Below, in pieces: positions 1-9,063 of a DNA stretch of 57,073 nucleotides. The stretch is from Acidisphaera sp. L21 (GTDB taxonomy: Bacteria > Pseudomonadota > Alphaproteobacteria > Acetobacterales > Acetobacteraceae). A model generated the notes under the pieces. The model had not been told where the DNA came from and made no database searches. It saw nothing but the letters and a program-made list of their open reading frames with translations. A program made the position numbers and the translations under genes. Positions within the stretch are counted from its first letter, which is position 1; every line of letters begins with the position of its first letter. The stretch spans positions 42,988-100,060 of the forward strand of contig NZ_LMUY01000155.1 of NCBI RefSeq assembly GCF_009765685.1, given 5' to 3'.

Positions 1-1091
1 CCGCTCTGCGCCAGCGCCGCCTGCGCCTTCTCGACGCTATGGGTGCGGAGGAGGGCGTTGCCAGCCTCGCTGTAGAACGGGCCTTTGTCATTGTAGATAC
101 TCTCGCACCGCCCCCAGCGAGAAGGATCGTCGCCGACCACGGCCTCCATGTATTCCGCCTGGTCCACCGCCATCAGCAGGGCGCGCCGTGTTGCCGGATT
201 GTCGAAGGGCGGCTGCAGATGGTTCAGCCGCGCCTCCGCATAGGTGCCTTCCGACAGCCGCTGGCCCACCACGATGTCGGGCGCCGATTGCAGCATGCCC
301 AGCAGATCATGCAGCGGATATTCCCAGTAATCCTGCTCCCCGGCGATCATCGCATTCGCCGACGTGGCACTGTCCGCGATCACCGTCCATTCCACCCGTT
401 CGACATTGGCGCGCTTGCCGCCTGCCAACCCATCCACCGGCTGATTGCGTGGCTGGTATTGGCCGAACCGCGTCCATACGGCGCGCGAGCCCGGGTTCCA
501 CTCATCCGCCACGAAGCGGAACGGGCCCGAGCCCACGGGGTCCTTCACCTGCTCATACGGATCGGTCTTCGCAATCCGCTCCGGCATGACGAATAGCGGG
601 TTCGGCGAGGATTTGCCCAACGCAAACGGCAGCAGCGGGAAGGCATTGCGCAGCCGGAACACGAATTGCGTATCGTCGACGGCCATGACCTCGTTGGTGG
701 CCGTTTTCAGCATCTGGCCAAGCGTGTCGCGCGCCCACCACCGCTGGATGGAGGCCACGCAATCCTGCGCCCGCACCGGTTCATCATCATGGAAGCGCAA
801 CCCGGGCCGCAGCGTAAACCGCCAGGTCAGCCCGTCATCCTCGACCGTCCAACCAGCGACCATCTGCGGCCGCGGCGTGAACCCGGCATCGACGGCCAAT
901 AGCTGATCGTACACCATATAGCCGTGATTGCGCGTCACCACGGCGGAGGTCCAAACCGGGTCCAGGCTGGTCAAGTTCGCCTGCGGGATGACGCGCAGGG
1001 TGCGGCTGTCACCGGACGCAGCCAGGGCAGGGCGGCTTAGGCTGGCGCTCACGCTGGCCAGGCCGGCCATGAAAGGGCGTCGTCCGATCAT
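1..1091 (-). CDS. ABC transporter substrate-binding protein, family 5 (partial)
   Basis: Periplasmic binding protein of the dipeptide/oligopeptide/nickel family (SBP_bac_5). The product begins MIGRRPFMAGLASVSAS, a twin-arginine-like or Sec export signal ending near ALA. It continues with family hallmarks: LTSLDPVWTSAVVTRNHGYM near the mature N-terminus and LTWRFTLRPGLRFHDDEPV about 100 residues in. About 363 residues are visible of the usual 500-530; the C-terminus lies beyond base 1. The ATG at 1091 has GAGGAG six bases upstream. No permease or ATPase gene lies next to it in the window, so its partners are off the left edge or elsewhere. It is divergent from the amidase at 1227, with 135 bp between, which suggests an imported amide or peptide-like substrate. 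Substrate identity is unknown. Confidence 0.88.
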   Translation of the reverse strand, partial: MIGRRPFMAGLASVSASLSRPALAASGDSRTLRVIPQANLTSLDPVWTSAVVTRNHGYMVYDQLLAVDAGFTPRPQMVAGWTVEDDGLTWRFTLRPGLRFHDDEPVRAQDCVASIQRWWARDTLGQMLKTATNEVMAVDDTQFVFRLRNAFPLLPFALGKSSPNPLFVMPERIAKTDPYEQVKDPVGSGPFRFVADEWNPGSRAVWTRFGQYQPRNQPVDGLAGGKRANVERVEWTVIADSATSANAMIAGEQDYWEYPLHDLLGMLQSAPDIVVGQRLSEGTYAEARLNHLQPPFDNPATRRALLMAVDQAEYMEAVVGDDPSRWGRCESIYNDKGPFYSEAGNALLRTHSVEKAQAALAQS

Positions 1092-1226
1092 CTGCAACTC
1101 CTCGATCAACGAAATACACACCCGATAAAGCCGGGTGCAGGACTGGACAGAACGGACTAGGATCGCCCGCGACCGCGCCTTGCCTGCAAATTGGCACAGT
1201 CGCGGCAAGACACGGAGCCCCAAGCA

Positions 1227-2513
1227 ATGACCGACCCGACCAAAATGCCAACCGCGACGGCCGCCGCGGCCGCCATTGCCGCCGGCAAGCTCACCGCGCT
1301 GGATCTGGTGGAGACCTTCCTCGCCCGCGTCGCGGAACGCGAACCAGTGGTCCAGGCCTTCGCCGAACTGGATGCAGACGGCGCGCGCGAGGCTGCCCGC
1401 GCACTGGACGCCGCCGGGCATGGCGGACCGCTGCACGGCATTCCGCTGGGGTTCAAGGACATCATCGCCACCGCCGGGCTGGCGACCCGCTACAACTCGC
1501 CGATCTACGCCGACAACGTGCCGCAGCAAGATGCCAGCGTGGTCGCGCTCAGCCGGGTCGCGGGCGGGATCGTGCTGGGCAAGACCGTGACCTGCGAGTT
1601 CGCCAATCGCGCCCCCGGCCCCACCACCAACCCGCACGACAAGGCGCGCACGCCCGGCGGCTCGTCCTCCGGCTCGGCTGCTGCGGTAGCGGCGGGGATG
1701 GTGCCGTTGGCGCTGGGCACGCAGACCTCCGGCTCCGTCATCCGGCCGGCGTCGTTTTGCGGCGTGCACGGGTTCAAGGGCAGTTGGGGTGAGATCAGCT
1801 ACGCTGGCACGAAGCTGACCTCCGGCACGCTGGACACGATCGGCATCTACGCCCGCTCGCTGCAGGATATCGCGCTATACCGCGCGGTGCTGACCGACAC
1901 GCGTCCGATGAACCTGCAGCGCGGCAACGTGCCGGCGCCGCGGATCGGCGTGTACCGGACGCCATTCGCCTCCCAGGCCGGACCCGGCAGTTTTGAGGCG
2001 CTGGACGCCGTCGCCAACGCCGCGTCCAAGGCAGGTGCGCTGGTCGCCGATCGGTCACTTCCAGCGCATTTCGGCGCATTGAATGACGCCGTTCGCTGGA
2101 TCTCCGCCTGGGAAGGAGCCCGCAGCTTGGCCTGGGAAAAAAGCTTTCATCGCGATCGCATCAGCCCCGACCTGCGCCTGGGCCGCATCCAGGACGGCGA
2201 GGCCTGCACGCACGAGGTCTACACCGCCAATTGCCGCCTGGCAGAGCGGTGCCGGCTGGAGTTCGACGCCGTGTTCGACGACATCGACATCCTGCTGACC
2301 CTCGCCTCCCCCGGCGAAGCCCCACTAGGCCTGAAGGAGACGGGCACCGCCGTGTTCAATGCCGCCTTCACGGCGCTGCACGTCCCCTGTGTCACCCTGC
2401 CGGGGCATACCGGACCGAATGGCATGCCGATCGGTGTGCAGGTGGTCGGCAAGCGCAGCACCGACCACCGCCTGCTGGAAATCGCGGCCTGGCTGGAACA
2501 CGTCGCACTTTGA
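1227..2513 (+). CDS. Amidase signature family enzyme
   Basis: Hydrolyses a carboxamide or similar bond; 428 residues, close to the usual amidase-signature length. The Ser-cisSer-Lys triad can be placed by spacing: Lys77 in GFKDI, cis-Ser146 in the GGSSSGSAAAVA segment (144-155), and nucleophile Ser170 in TSGSVIRPA. The C-terminal half carries the typical PCVTLPGHTGPNGMPIGVQ segment. The ATG at 1227 was chosen because GGAG lies about 10 bases upstream; an in-frame TTG at 1191 would add 12 unconserved residues. It is transcribed away from a family-5 binding protein, so a role in degrading an imported amide is plausible. The TQTSGSVIRPA form resembles malonamidase-type or general amidases rather than GatA, and no gatB or gatC is nearby. 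The substrate cannot be read from sequence. Confidence 0.88.
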   Translation: MTDPTKMPTATAAAAAIAAGKLTALDLVETFLARVAEREPVVQAFAELDADGAREAARALDAAGHGGPLHGIPLGFKDIIATAGLATRYNSPIYADNVPQQDASVVALSRVAGGIVLGKTVTCEFANRAPGPTTNPHDKARTPGGSSSGSAAAVAAGMVPLALGTQTSGSVIRPASFCGVHGFKGSWGEISYAGTKLTSGTLDTIGIYARSLQDIALYRAVLTDTRPMNLQRGNVPAPRIGVYRTPFASQAGPGSFEALDAVANAASKAGALVADRSLPAHFGALNDAVRWISAWEGARSLAWEKSFHRDRISPDLRLGRIQDGEACTHEVYTANCRLAERCRLEFDAVFDDIDILLTLASPGEAPLGLKETGTAVFNAAFTALHVPCVTLPGHTGPNGMPIGVQVVGKRSTDHRLLEIAAWLEHVAL

Positions 2514-2558
2514 CGGCAAACGCGCGGATTTCGCCGTAGAACCTCGGCCCGGTCCAGC

Positions 2559-3362
2559 ATGGATGAACCACGCGTGCACGATGGCCGGGCGTCCCTGACG
2601 CTGGTGAATGCCATGCCCGAGATCGAACGGGCAGAGGCATGGCTGGAGGCAACCGGCGAGGAATTCACCGTGCCGTCGGAGGCTATCGCGCGGTTGCAGG
2701 TCGCGATGGACGAGGTGCTGACGAACATCATCTCCCACGGCCTCGCCGGTGTGTCGGAGGGCACACGGAATATTTGGCTGACTGTGACAGTTAATACGGC
2801 ACGCATTGAACTGCGTGTAAGTGATGACGGTCCACCATTCGACCCGACCAGCGTCAGACCCGCGCTCTCGCAGGCTCGGATCGTGGCGCGCCAGATCGGT
2901 GGGGTCGGTCTGTTGTTCGTCCGATCGTTGGTGGACGAGCTGCAGTTCGCCCGGCACGGTGGCCGTAACGATCTTACGATGTCCAAAGGCTGGTTACCCC
3001 AGCCGATCGAAGGAGATTGCGCGTTGGAAATACTGGAAGCCGAGTCCGCTGGTGCGGCGATCGTTCACGTGGCCGGCAAGGTGAACAGCGTCAACGCGCC
3101 CGAACTGGGGCAGCGGCTGCAGCGCCTGCTGGACAAGGGCTACCGCTCCATGGTCGTCGACCTGGCGCAGTTGGACCACATGACCAGCGCCGGGTTCCGA
3201 TCGCTGCTGCGGGTCGACAAGCAAGCCGGCGATCAGAATTGCAAGATGGTGCTGTGCGGCCTGCAAGGGCTGACGCTGGAGTTGTTCGAGGTTGGTGGCT
3301 TCCTGGACATGTTCTCCATCGCCGGGTCACGGGACGAGGCGCTGCGCCAAGCGGCCCTCTAG
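2559..3362 (+). CDS. Anti-sigma-type HATPase fused to STAS anti-antagonist domain
   Basis: 267 residues combining both halves of a partner-switching pair. Residues 10-145 form an RsbW/SpoIIAB-like GHKL ATPase: N-box DEVLTNIISHG (51-61, Glu52 and Asn55), G1 box SDDGPPFDP (88-96) and G2 GGVGLLFVRSLVD (114-126). Residues 155-265 form a STAS domain with the phospho-site region LDHMTSAGFRSLL (205-217); Ser210 is the likely phosphorylated residue. In RsbW/RsbV systems the kinase phosphorylates the STAS partner and a PP2C phosphatase reverses it. A receiver-PP2C protein is encoded at 9064-10239, so the three could form one circuit (inference). No sigma factor gene is visible nearby. The gene is 45 bp after the amidase and converges on, overlapping by 4 bp, the permease gene on the other strand. 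Confidence 0.85.
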   Translation: MDEPRVHDGRASLTLVNAMPEIERAEAWLEATGEEFTVPSEAIARLQVAMDEVLTNIISHGLAGVSEGTRNIWLTVTVNTARIELRVSDDGPPFDPTSVRPALSQARIVARQIGGVGLLFVRSLVDELQFARHGGRNDLTMSKGWLPQPIEGDCALEILEAESAGAAIVHVAGKVNSVNAPELGQRLQRLLDKGYRSMVVDLAQLDHMTSAGFRSLLRVDKQAGDQNCKMVLCGLQGLTLELFEVGGFLDMFSIAGSRDEALRQAAL

Positions 3363-5068
3363 TGGTCGAACACCAGGTGCAGCTCCGCCACCCCGCCCGA
3401 CTCCCGGCTGGTGACCCGGCTGGCCAGGCGGCCAAGCAGATAGCCGGCCATGCGGGCCGCCGCGTCGTCGTCTGCCAGCAACTCCGCCTTCGTGGGGCGC
3501 GTTTTCGATAGTGGCAGCTTGGTGCCATACCAACTGATCCTGGCATCCAGCTGCAACTCGTTGAACCCCAACGCCAGCCGGCTGGGACCCGTGGCCAACC
3601 CACCATCCACCAGCGTATCGAGGCATTCGGCGATCGGCCCCTGCGCCTGATCGATCACTTCGCGCCGGGCACCCCAGGCCGCGCCGGCCCGTTCGATGAA
3701 CGTCGCGACCGTCTGATGCGGCAACCCGCCATCGGGGATGTCCAAGACAACCTGCTGCCGGATGCCGATGCGTAGGATTGGATTCAGCATGATTGCCACC
3801 AGTGCGGAGGCCAGCAACGGCGACGCGATCACCGGCGACATCCACAGCGGCAAGACCGCCCCTGCCCGGGTCAGCGCCGGGGTGGCGACGGCGAAGGCAA
3901 AGGCGATGCCCAGCGCGAACGTCTTGCGGTTATCCAGCAGGCGGGATGTCATGATCGACACGCCGCTGACCAGTAGCGAGCACGATAGATAGATCAGCGC
4001 CGCCCCCAGCACCGGCCGGGGAACGCCCAGCACCAACAGGGCGAATTTCGGAATGAACGCCAGCGCCAGAAATCCGACCGCCGCCGCGTAGCCGATCGAC
4101 CGGCTGGTCGCCCGTGCTGTCGCCGTCAACCCGACGCTGGATCCGCTGGCGGCGACACCTGCCCCGCCGATCATTGCACCGATGATCGTGCCGATCCCGT
4201 CGGCCAATAACCCGCGCGACAACCCTTCCATATCCTGCCGCCGCCAGTCGGCATTGTTCAGCCGCTGCGCCGCGGTCAGCGCGCCGATCGTGTTGAGCGT
4301 GCCCGCAAGGCCGGTCACGATGGTTGGCAACACCAGATCCCATCCGAAGCTGGGGACTTCGAGCCTCAACGCAGGAAACCGGAGCACGGGCGCCATTGCC
4401 AACTGGTCCAGCGACACAGGGTCGACCAGCCCCAGTTGCAGACTGGCCACATAGCCGCAGGCCAGGCCGACGATGGCCCCAAGTGTACGCCACGGACCCT
4501 TGGCCCAGATGCTCAACGCCACCATCACCGTCAACGTGCCGGCAGCAACGCACAGGGAGGGTAACCAATCGATTCCGGCCTCGGCCGTGATGCCCCCGAC
4601 CACGTCATCCATCCCGGTCTGCGCAATGCCGAGCCCGGTCACCAGCACGATCAGCCCGGATAATTCGGCCGGCAGCAGCCCACGCAGACGGCGGAGAAAG
4701 CGGGCCAGCACGATCTCGATCAAAGAGGATACGACCAACAGGCCGGTCACGGCTGGCAACCCACCCTCCCGCGCGGCGATGATGCAACCAGGCACGTAGC
4801 CGCTGGACGAGGTGGGGATCACCAGCAGCCCCGAGCCGATGGGTCCCAGCCGCCCAACCTGAAGCACAGTTGCAATCGCCAGCCCGACCATGGTGAGCGA
4901 GATCAGGTCCCGGGCCTGCCCGATGGGGAAGCCCGCCGCGCTGGCGATGACGACCGGGGACACGAGATAAATCGAGAGAATCGTAACGTGTTGCAGAGCC
5001 AGGGCAAGCAAGATGGGAACAGGGAGCCGATCCTCTGTTCCATAGATGATATTGTCCGGCTTGCTCAT
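3359..5068 (-). CDS. NCS2 (xanthine/uracil-type) permease with GHKL-like C-terminal extension
   Basis: Polytopic transporter of 569 residues. Residues 1-440 show the nucleobase:cation symporter-2 pattern: many hydrophobic segments, the PTSSSGYVPGCI stretch, and TLNTIGALTAAQRLNNADWRRQDMEGL followed by GIGTIIGAMIGG, which matches the conserved part of this family. Residues 454-569 (from VATFIERAGAAWG) are soluble and resemble an RsbW-type GHKL fold: AECLDTLVDGG stands where the N-box would be and ends in a beta-rich strand ELHLVFDH. The Asn and the DxGxG glycines are missing, so it is probably not a working kinase. The ATG at 5068 was chosen because it gives the family length and avoids overlap with the gene starting at 5217. 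An open frame continues upstream to 5392 but runs antisense to that gene. The substrate is probably a purine or pyrimidine, unproven. Confidence 0.85.
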   Translation of the reverse strand: MSKPDNIIYGTEDRLPVPILLALALQHVTILSIYLVSPVVIASAAGFPIGQARDLISLTMVGLAIATVLQVGRLGPIGSGLLVIPTSSSGYVPGCIIAAREGGLPAVTGLLVVSSLIEIVLARFLRRLRGLLPAELSGLIVLVTGLGIAQTGMDDVVGGITAEAGIDWLPSLCVAAGTLTVMVALSIWAKGPWRTLGAIVGLACGYVASLQLGLVDPVSLDQLAMAPVLRFPALRLEVPSFGWDLVLPTIVTGLAGTLNTIGALTAAQRLNNADWRRQDMEGLSRGLLADGIGTIIGAMIGGAGVAASGSSVGLTATARATSRSIGYAAAVGFLALAFIPKFALLVLGVPRPVLGAALIYLSCSLLVSGVSIMTSRLLDNRKTFALGIAFAFAVATPALTRAGAVLPLWMSPVIASPLLASALVAIMLNPILRIGIRQQVVLDIPDGGLPHQTVATFIERAGAAWGARREVIDQAQGPIAECLDTLVDGGLATGPSRLALGFNELQLDARISWYGTKLPLSKTRPTKAELLADDDAAARMAGYLLGRLASRVTSRESGGVAELHLVFDH

Positions 5069-5216
5069 ACGACGTCGATCTCCACGGCGATCCACATCCT
5101 TACTGCCGGTCGCGCCCATGTTGGTAAAGCCGCCCGGCACGCGATGATCGCCGCGAGTTCCTGATGCAGGATCGAATCGGATGCGATACGCTGGCGTATT
5201 GTTGGAGGGGTAGGCA

Positions 5217-5975
5217 TTGCGATTCGGAAACCTGGCCGCTCTCGCCCTGGCCGCTCTGGCAATGATCTTGGCCGTGGCGAGTTCGAGCGTGGCGTGGTCC
5301 CAGGCCGATGAGGACCGCCAGATCGCCGACAGCCTTGCCGCCATGCTACGCGCCGGCCGCGCCGTCATATCCAGCAGCCAGGACCGCATCAACGACCCGG
5401 CGCTTGGGCCGAAGGGGCTGGACGGTGCGACCGTGCTGGCCCGTACGGTCGAAATCTACCAGCACACCACGGGGGTCGACCCGCGCAGCATCGACCCAGC
5501 ATCCCGCGCCGGCCGGTTGCTGAATGACGAAATGCAGGCGATCAAATCGGTCATGGACGCGAACCAACTCTCCATCGATGCACAGGGCACCGGCTTCAAG
5601 GGCTTCATTCCCGCCGTGTTCTCCCGCCTGGTAGGGGAGGCATTTTCCCACATCGCCAATGGCGAGGCGGAGATGCGCGTGACAGCCCCGCCCGATCTGG
5701 TGCGCAACCGCAAATCCCGCCCGGATGCGTGGGAACTCGACATCATCAAAACCAAATTCCTGGCGCCGGGCTGGCCTGCCGGGCAATCGGTGGAAAGCCG
5801 GGCCGACCAAGGCGGCCACATGATATTCCGCATCGCCGTGCCGGAATATTATGTCGCCACCTGCCTGTCGTGCCATGGCAGCCCGAAGGGACAGACCGAC
5901 ATCACCGGCTACCCCATGGAAGGGGCGTCCCTGGGCGATCTAGGTGGCGTGATCAGCATTAAGCTGCTGCACTAG
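5217..5975 (+). CDS. Tll0287-like (DUF3365) c-type haem sensor protein
   Basis: 252-residue exported protein with an N-terminal hydrophobic signal (residues 1-27, [23 protein letters not shown]) and a periplasmic sensor-like domain of the DUF3365/Tll0287 type. A CLSCH motif (Cys216, Cys219, His220) gives a covalent haem attachment site, with [17 protein letters not shown] around it as is usual for this family. The start is TTG at 5217, preceded by GGAGGGG with 7 bases spacing; no ATG with a comparable site precedes it. Its stop lies one base before the kinase start at 5977, so the two are translated together. The family is often a sensory domain of histidine kinases, so here it may be a separate redox or gas-sensing input for the kinase (inference). 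Confidence 0.85.
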   Translation: MRFGNLAALALAALAMILAVASSSVAWSQADEDRQIADSLAAMLRAGRAVISSSQDRINDPALGPKGLDGATVLARTVEIYQHTTGVDPRSIDPASRAGRLLNDEMQAIKSVMDANQLSIDAQGTGFKGFIPAVFSRLVGEAFSHIANGEAEMRVTAPPDLVRNRKSRPDAWELDIIKTKFLAPGWPAGQSVESRADQGGHMIFRIAVPEYYVATCLSCHGSPKGQTDITGYPMEGASLGDLGGVISIKLLH

Positions 5976-5976
5976 C

Positions 5977-8694
5977 ATGGCGGGACGCGGCGGTTTGCTG
6001 AACCGTTGGTCGATCCAGGCGCGGCTGGTGCTGTTATCGATCACGCTGGTCGCGATGGTGGTCGGCACCAATCTATATCTAAGCCGCGCGTTGAACCGGG
6101 CCTCCGACGCAGCGCTGCAATCGGACCAACTGGTCACGCTGATCGGTGCAACGCGGGAGGTGCACGACGCCTTCGCCGGCCTGCGGTACTGGATGACGGA
6201 CCTTGCCGTCAGCTTGCTGACCATGTCCGAACGCAATGCCGCCGAGGCCAGGCAGCGCCTGCAGGACCGCCTGGCCGCGTTGGCGGAACGGGAGCCGGAG
6301 GTTGCGGCCAAGGTTCGCGCCGAGGCCGGGGCGTTCGACGACGCGGCGCAGAAGGCCGTGGACGCCTACACCGCGGATCAGCGCATCGTCGGCAACTCGT
6401 TGGTCGCCGAGGCAAGGCTGCACGGGCAGCAAGTGGACGCGGAATTGGGCCGGCTGGAGGCTGATCTGGCCGTCCGGGCCCAGGCCGCCCGCGCCCTGGT
6501 CATCGAACGCAGTGCCACCGCGCGCGAGGTCTCATTGGTCGTGGTGGCCGCCGCCTTGGTGCTGGGCGTGCTGCTGACGGTGCTGGTGCTGCGATCCATA
6601 TTGATACCTTTGCGCCGGCTGGTCACCGCCATCGAGGCCACGAGCCGCGGGGATCTGGATGCCCCCTTGCCGCCCAGCAGCGAGGATGAATTGGGGGCGA
6701 TGACCCGCGCCATGGTGCTGTTTCGCGAAAGCCAGCGCGAACGCCAGCGCCTCGCGGCCGAAGCCGACTCGCAACGGCTGATTTTGGCTGACGCGATCGC
6801 CAGCATTCAGGAGGGATTCGTCCTGTACGACCCGGCGGACAAATTGGTCCTCCAGAACGCCACCTACCTCTCCCTCCACGAAGGCCTGGGGGCCGTCGCC
6901 GTGCCCGGCAAGACGTTCGAGCAAGTGCTGCGCGACGCCATCGCACTCGGCATCGTCGAAGGCATCGGCCATGATCCAGAAGCATGGATCGCCGGGCGGC
7001 TGCGACGGCGCAAGACGCAGAGCCCGGCCATGGAGCTCCGCTTCGGCCAACGCTGGGTGCGAATGACCGAACGGCGCACCCATGAGGGCGGCATCGTCGC
7101 GGTCTACACCGACATCACCGACATCAAGCAGCGCGAGGTGGAGTTGGAACGTGCGCGGGGCGAGGCCGAGCAGGCCAACCAGGTCAAGAGCGAATTTCTG
7201 GCCAATATGAGCCACGAATTGCGCACGCCGTTGAACGCCATCATCGGTTACAGCCAGATCCTTCAGGAGGATGCGGAGGATGAGGGAAACACCAGCGCCA
7301 GCGCCGACCTGAACAAGATCGAAAGTGCCGGCAACCATCTGCTGGGGCTGATCAACGACATCCTGGATCTGTCGAAGGTCGAGGCCGGCAAGATGGAGGT
7401 TTTTATCGAAACCATCGGCTTGCCGGCACTCATGGAAGATGTGCGGCTGATGGTGCAGCCTTTGGCTGCCAAGAACGGCAATGCGCTGCGCGTCACCTGC
7501 GCCGGCGACATCACCACCATGCAATGCGATGTGACCAAGGTGAAGCAATCGCTGTTGAACCTGCTGAGCAATGCCAGCAAATTCACCAAAGACGGTCGAG
7601 TTTCCGCCGATGTGCGACGCAACGATGCCGTGCCCGGCATGATTCAGTTCGTGGTGCGCGACACCGGTATCGGCATGACGGAGGCACAGCGGGCGCGGCT
7701 GTTCCAGGCCTTCAACCAGGCCGATACCTCGACCACGCGCAAATATGGCGGCACCGGGTTGGGCCTGGTCATCACCCGCAGCTTCGCCCGCATGCTGGGC
7801 GGCGACGTGACCGTTCAGAGCGTGCCGAATGAAGGATCCACCTTCACCCTGTCCCTGCCGGAGGCGCCGGCGCAGGACACCATCGTGCTAGCAGAAAAGA
7901 CGCCGCCGGATGCCGAACCGGCGGGCGTGTCCTTGGCGGAGGCGTTGGCGACCATCCTGGTGACTGACGACGAAGCGACGTCCCGCCGTATCATCGGCGC
8001 GCATCTGGCGCGGGAAGGGTATCGCGTCATCTACGCGAGCTCCGGTGCCGAAGCGATCGAGGTGGCGCAACGCGATCGTCCGGATGCAATCACGCTCGAT
8101 ATCATGATGCCGCAAATGGACGGCTGGTCCGTTCTGCAATCGCTGAAGGCAGATCCGAATTTGGCGCCGATCCCGGTGGTTCTGGTGAGCATGACGGCAG
8201 ATCGCGGGTTGGGATTTTCCCTCGGGGCTGCGGCCGTGCTCACCAAACCCGTGGACCGCGCCGAATTGGCTGCGGCGCTGCGGGAACACTGTGCCGCCGT
8301 GTCGCATCCGTCGATCTTGATCGTGGACGACGACCCGGCTGTCAGCCAATTGAGCGAGCGCACGGTCGAGCGCATGGGCCTGCGCGCCGCCATCGCCAAC
8401 AATGGCCGCGAGGCGCTGGATTGGCTGGAGGCGAACCCGGCGCCGCAACTGATCCTGTTGGATTTGCTGATGCCGGTCATGGATGGATTCGAGTTCATGC
8501 GGCATTTGCGCGAACGGGAAAGCTGGCGGCGCATCCCCGTTCTGGTGCTGACGGCAAAGACCTTGACCGAAGCCGAACGAGAGGCGTTGGCCAGCATGAC
8601 ACAGCGCGTTATCGCCAAGGGCCAAAGCGGGCATTTGGGCCTGACTGAAGTTCTGCGCGATACACTGGCGACCACCGCGAGACAGACTGCCTGA
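5977..8694 (+). CDS. Hybrid sensor histidine kinase (HAMP-PAS-HisKA-HATPase-REC-REC)
   Basis: 905 residues. Order: membrane segment about 15-35, a long helical periplasmic stretch 40-180, a second membrane segment about 185-208, HAMP 205-260 ([15 protein letters not shown]), a PAS_7-like domain about 265-385 ([17 protein letters not shown]), HisKA with phospho-acceptor His413 in [20 protein letters not shown], a HATPase domain with an N-box [11 protein letters not shown] and DTGIGM, then two receivers. Receiver 1 has Asp708 in [12 protein letters not shown]; receiver 2 has Asp829 in [12 protein letters not shown] and Lys in the VIAKG position. There is no Hpt domain. It follows the haem protein by one base and precedes a single receiver by 2 bases, so the three form an operon. 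The haem protein may supply the extracytoplasmic signal. Confidence 0.95.
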   Translation: MAGRGGLLNRWSIQARLVLLSITLVAMVVGTNLYLSRALNRASDAALQSDQLVTLIGATREVHDAFAGLRYWMTDLAVSLLTMSERNAAEARQRLQDRLAALAEREPEVAAKVRAEAGAFDDAAQKAVDAYTADQRIVGNSLVAEARLHGQQVDAELGRLEADLAVRAQAARALVIERSATAREVSLVVVAAALVLGVLLTVLVLRSILIPLRRLVTAIEATSRGDLDAPLPPSSEDELGAMTRAMVLFRESQRERQRLAAEADSQRLILADAIASIQEGFVLYDPADKLVLQNATYLSLHEGLGAVAVPGKTFEQVLRDAIALGIVEGIGHDPEAWIAGRLRRRKTQSPAMELRFGQRWVRMTERRTHEGGIVAVYTDITDIKQREVELERARGEAEQANQVKSEFLANMSHELRTPLNAIIGYSQILQEDAEDEGNTSASADLNKIESAGNHLLGLINDILDLSKVEAGKMEVFIETIGLPALMEDVRLMVQPLAAKNGNALRVTCAGDITTMQCDVTKVKQSLLNLLSNASKFTKDGRVSADVRRNDAVPGMIQFVVRDTGIGMTEAQRARLFQAFNQADTSTTRKYGGTGLGLVITRSFARMLGGDVTVQSVPNEGSTFTLSLPEAPAQDTIVLAEKTPPDAEPAGVSLAEALATILVTDDEATSRRIIGAHLAREGYRVIYASSGAEAIEVAQRDRPDAITLDIMMPQMDGWSVLQSLKADPNLAPIPVVLVSMTADRGLGFSLGAAAVLTKPVDRAELAAALREHCAAVSHPSILIVDDDPAVSQLSERTVERMGLRAAIANNGREALDWLEANPAPQLILLDLLMPVMDGFEFMRHLRERESWRRIPVLVLTAKTLTEAEREALASMTQRVIAKGQSGHLGLTEVLRDTLATTARQTA

Positions 8695-8696
8695 CC

Positions 8697-9062
8697 ATGG
8701 CGCGCATTCTGCTGGTCGAAGATAACGAGATGAACCGCGACATGCTGTCCCGCCGCTTGCTGCGCAATGGGCACGAGGTGACGATCGCAATCGATGGCCA
8801 ACAGGCGATCGACATGGCCCGCGCGCAGCAGCCCGACATCGTGCTGATGGATTTGAGCCTGCCGGTGATCGATGGCTGGGAGGCGACGCGGCAACTCCGC
8901 GCCAGCCCCGATACCGCCGGGCTACGCATCATCGCGCTGACCTCGCACGCAATGTCCGGCGATCGAGAGCGGGCGATACAGGCCGGGTGCGACGACTACG
9001 ACACCAAGCCGTTGGACCTGCCGCGCCTGCTAGGCAAGATCGCGACCCAACTCGCGCGCTGA
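8697..9062 (+). CDS. Single-domain response regulator (DivK-like)
   Basis: 121-residue receiver with no output domain. ILLVEDNEMNRDML holds the acidic pair, Asp52 in IVLMDLSLPVIDGW is the phospho-acceptor, ALTSHA supplies the Thr/Ser switch and DTKPLD the conserved Lys. The NEMNRDML form is typical of DivK-like receivers that act as phosphate relays or as allosteric partners. It starts 2 bases after the hybrid kinase and is therefore its most likely partner. The PP2C phosphatase gene converges on it from the other strand with 1 base between stops. Confidence 0.93.
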   Translation: MARILLVEDNEMNRDMLSRRLLRNGHEVTIAIDGQQAIDMARAQQPDIVLMDLSLPVIDGWEATRQLRASPDTAGLRIIALTSHAMSGDRERAIQAGCDDYDTKPLDLPRLLGKIATQLAR

Positions 9063-9063
9063 A

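Noticed and set aside
5069-5392. N-terminal extension of the NCS2 permease to 5392
   Set aside because: It runs antisense through the haem-protein gene, lacks family similarity and would exceed the family length.
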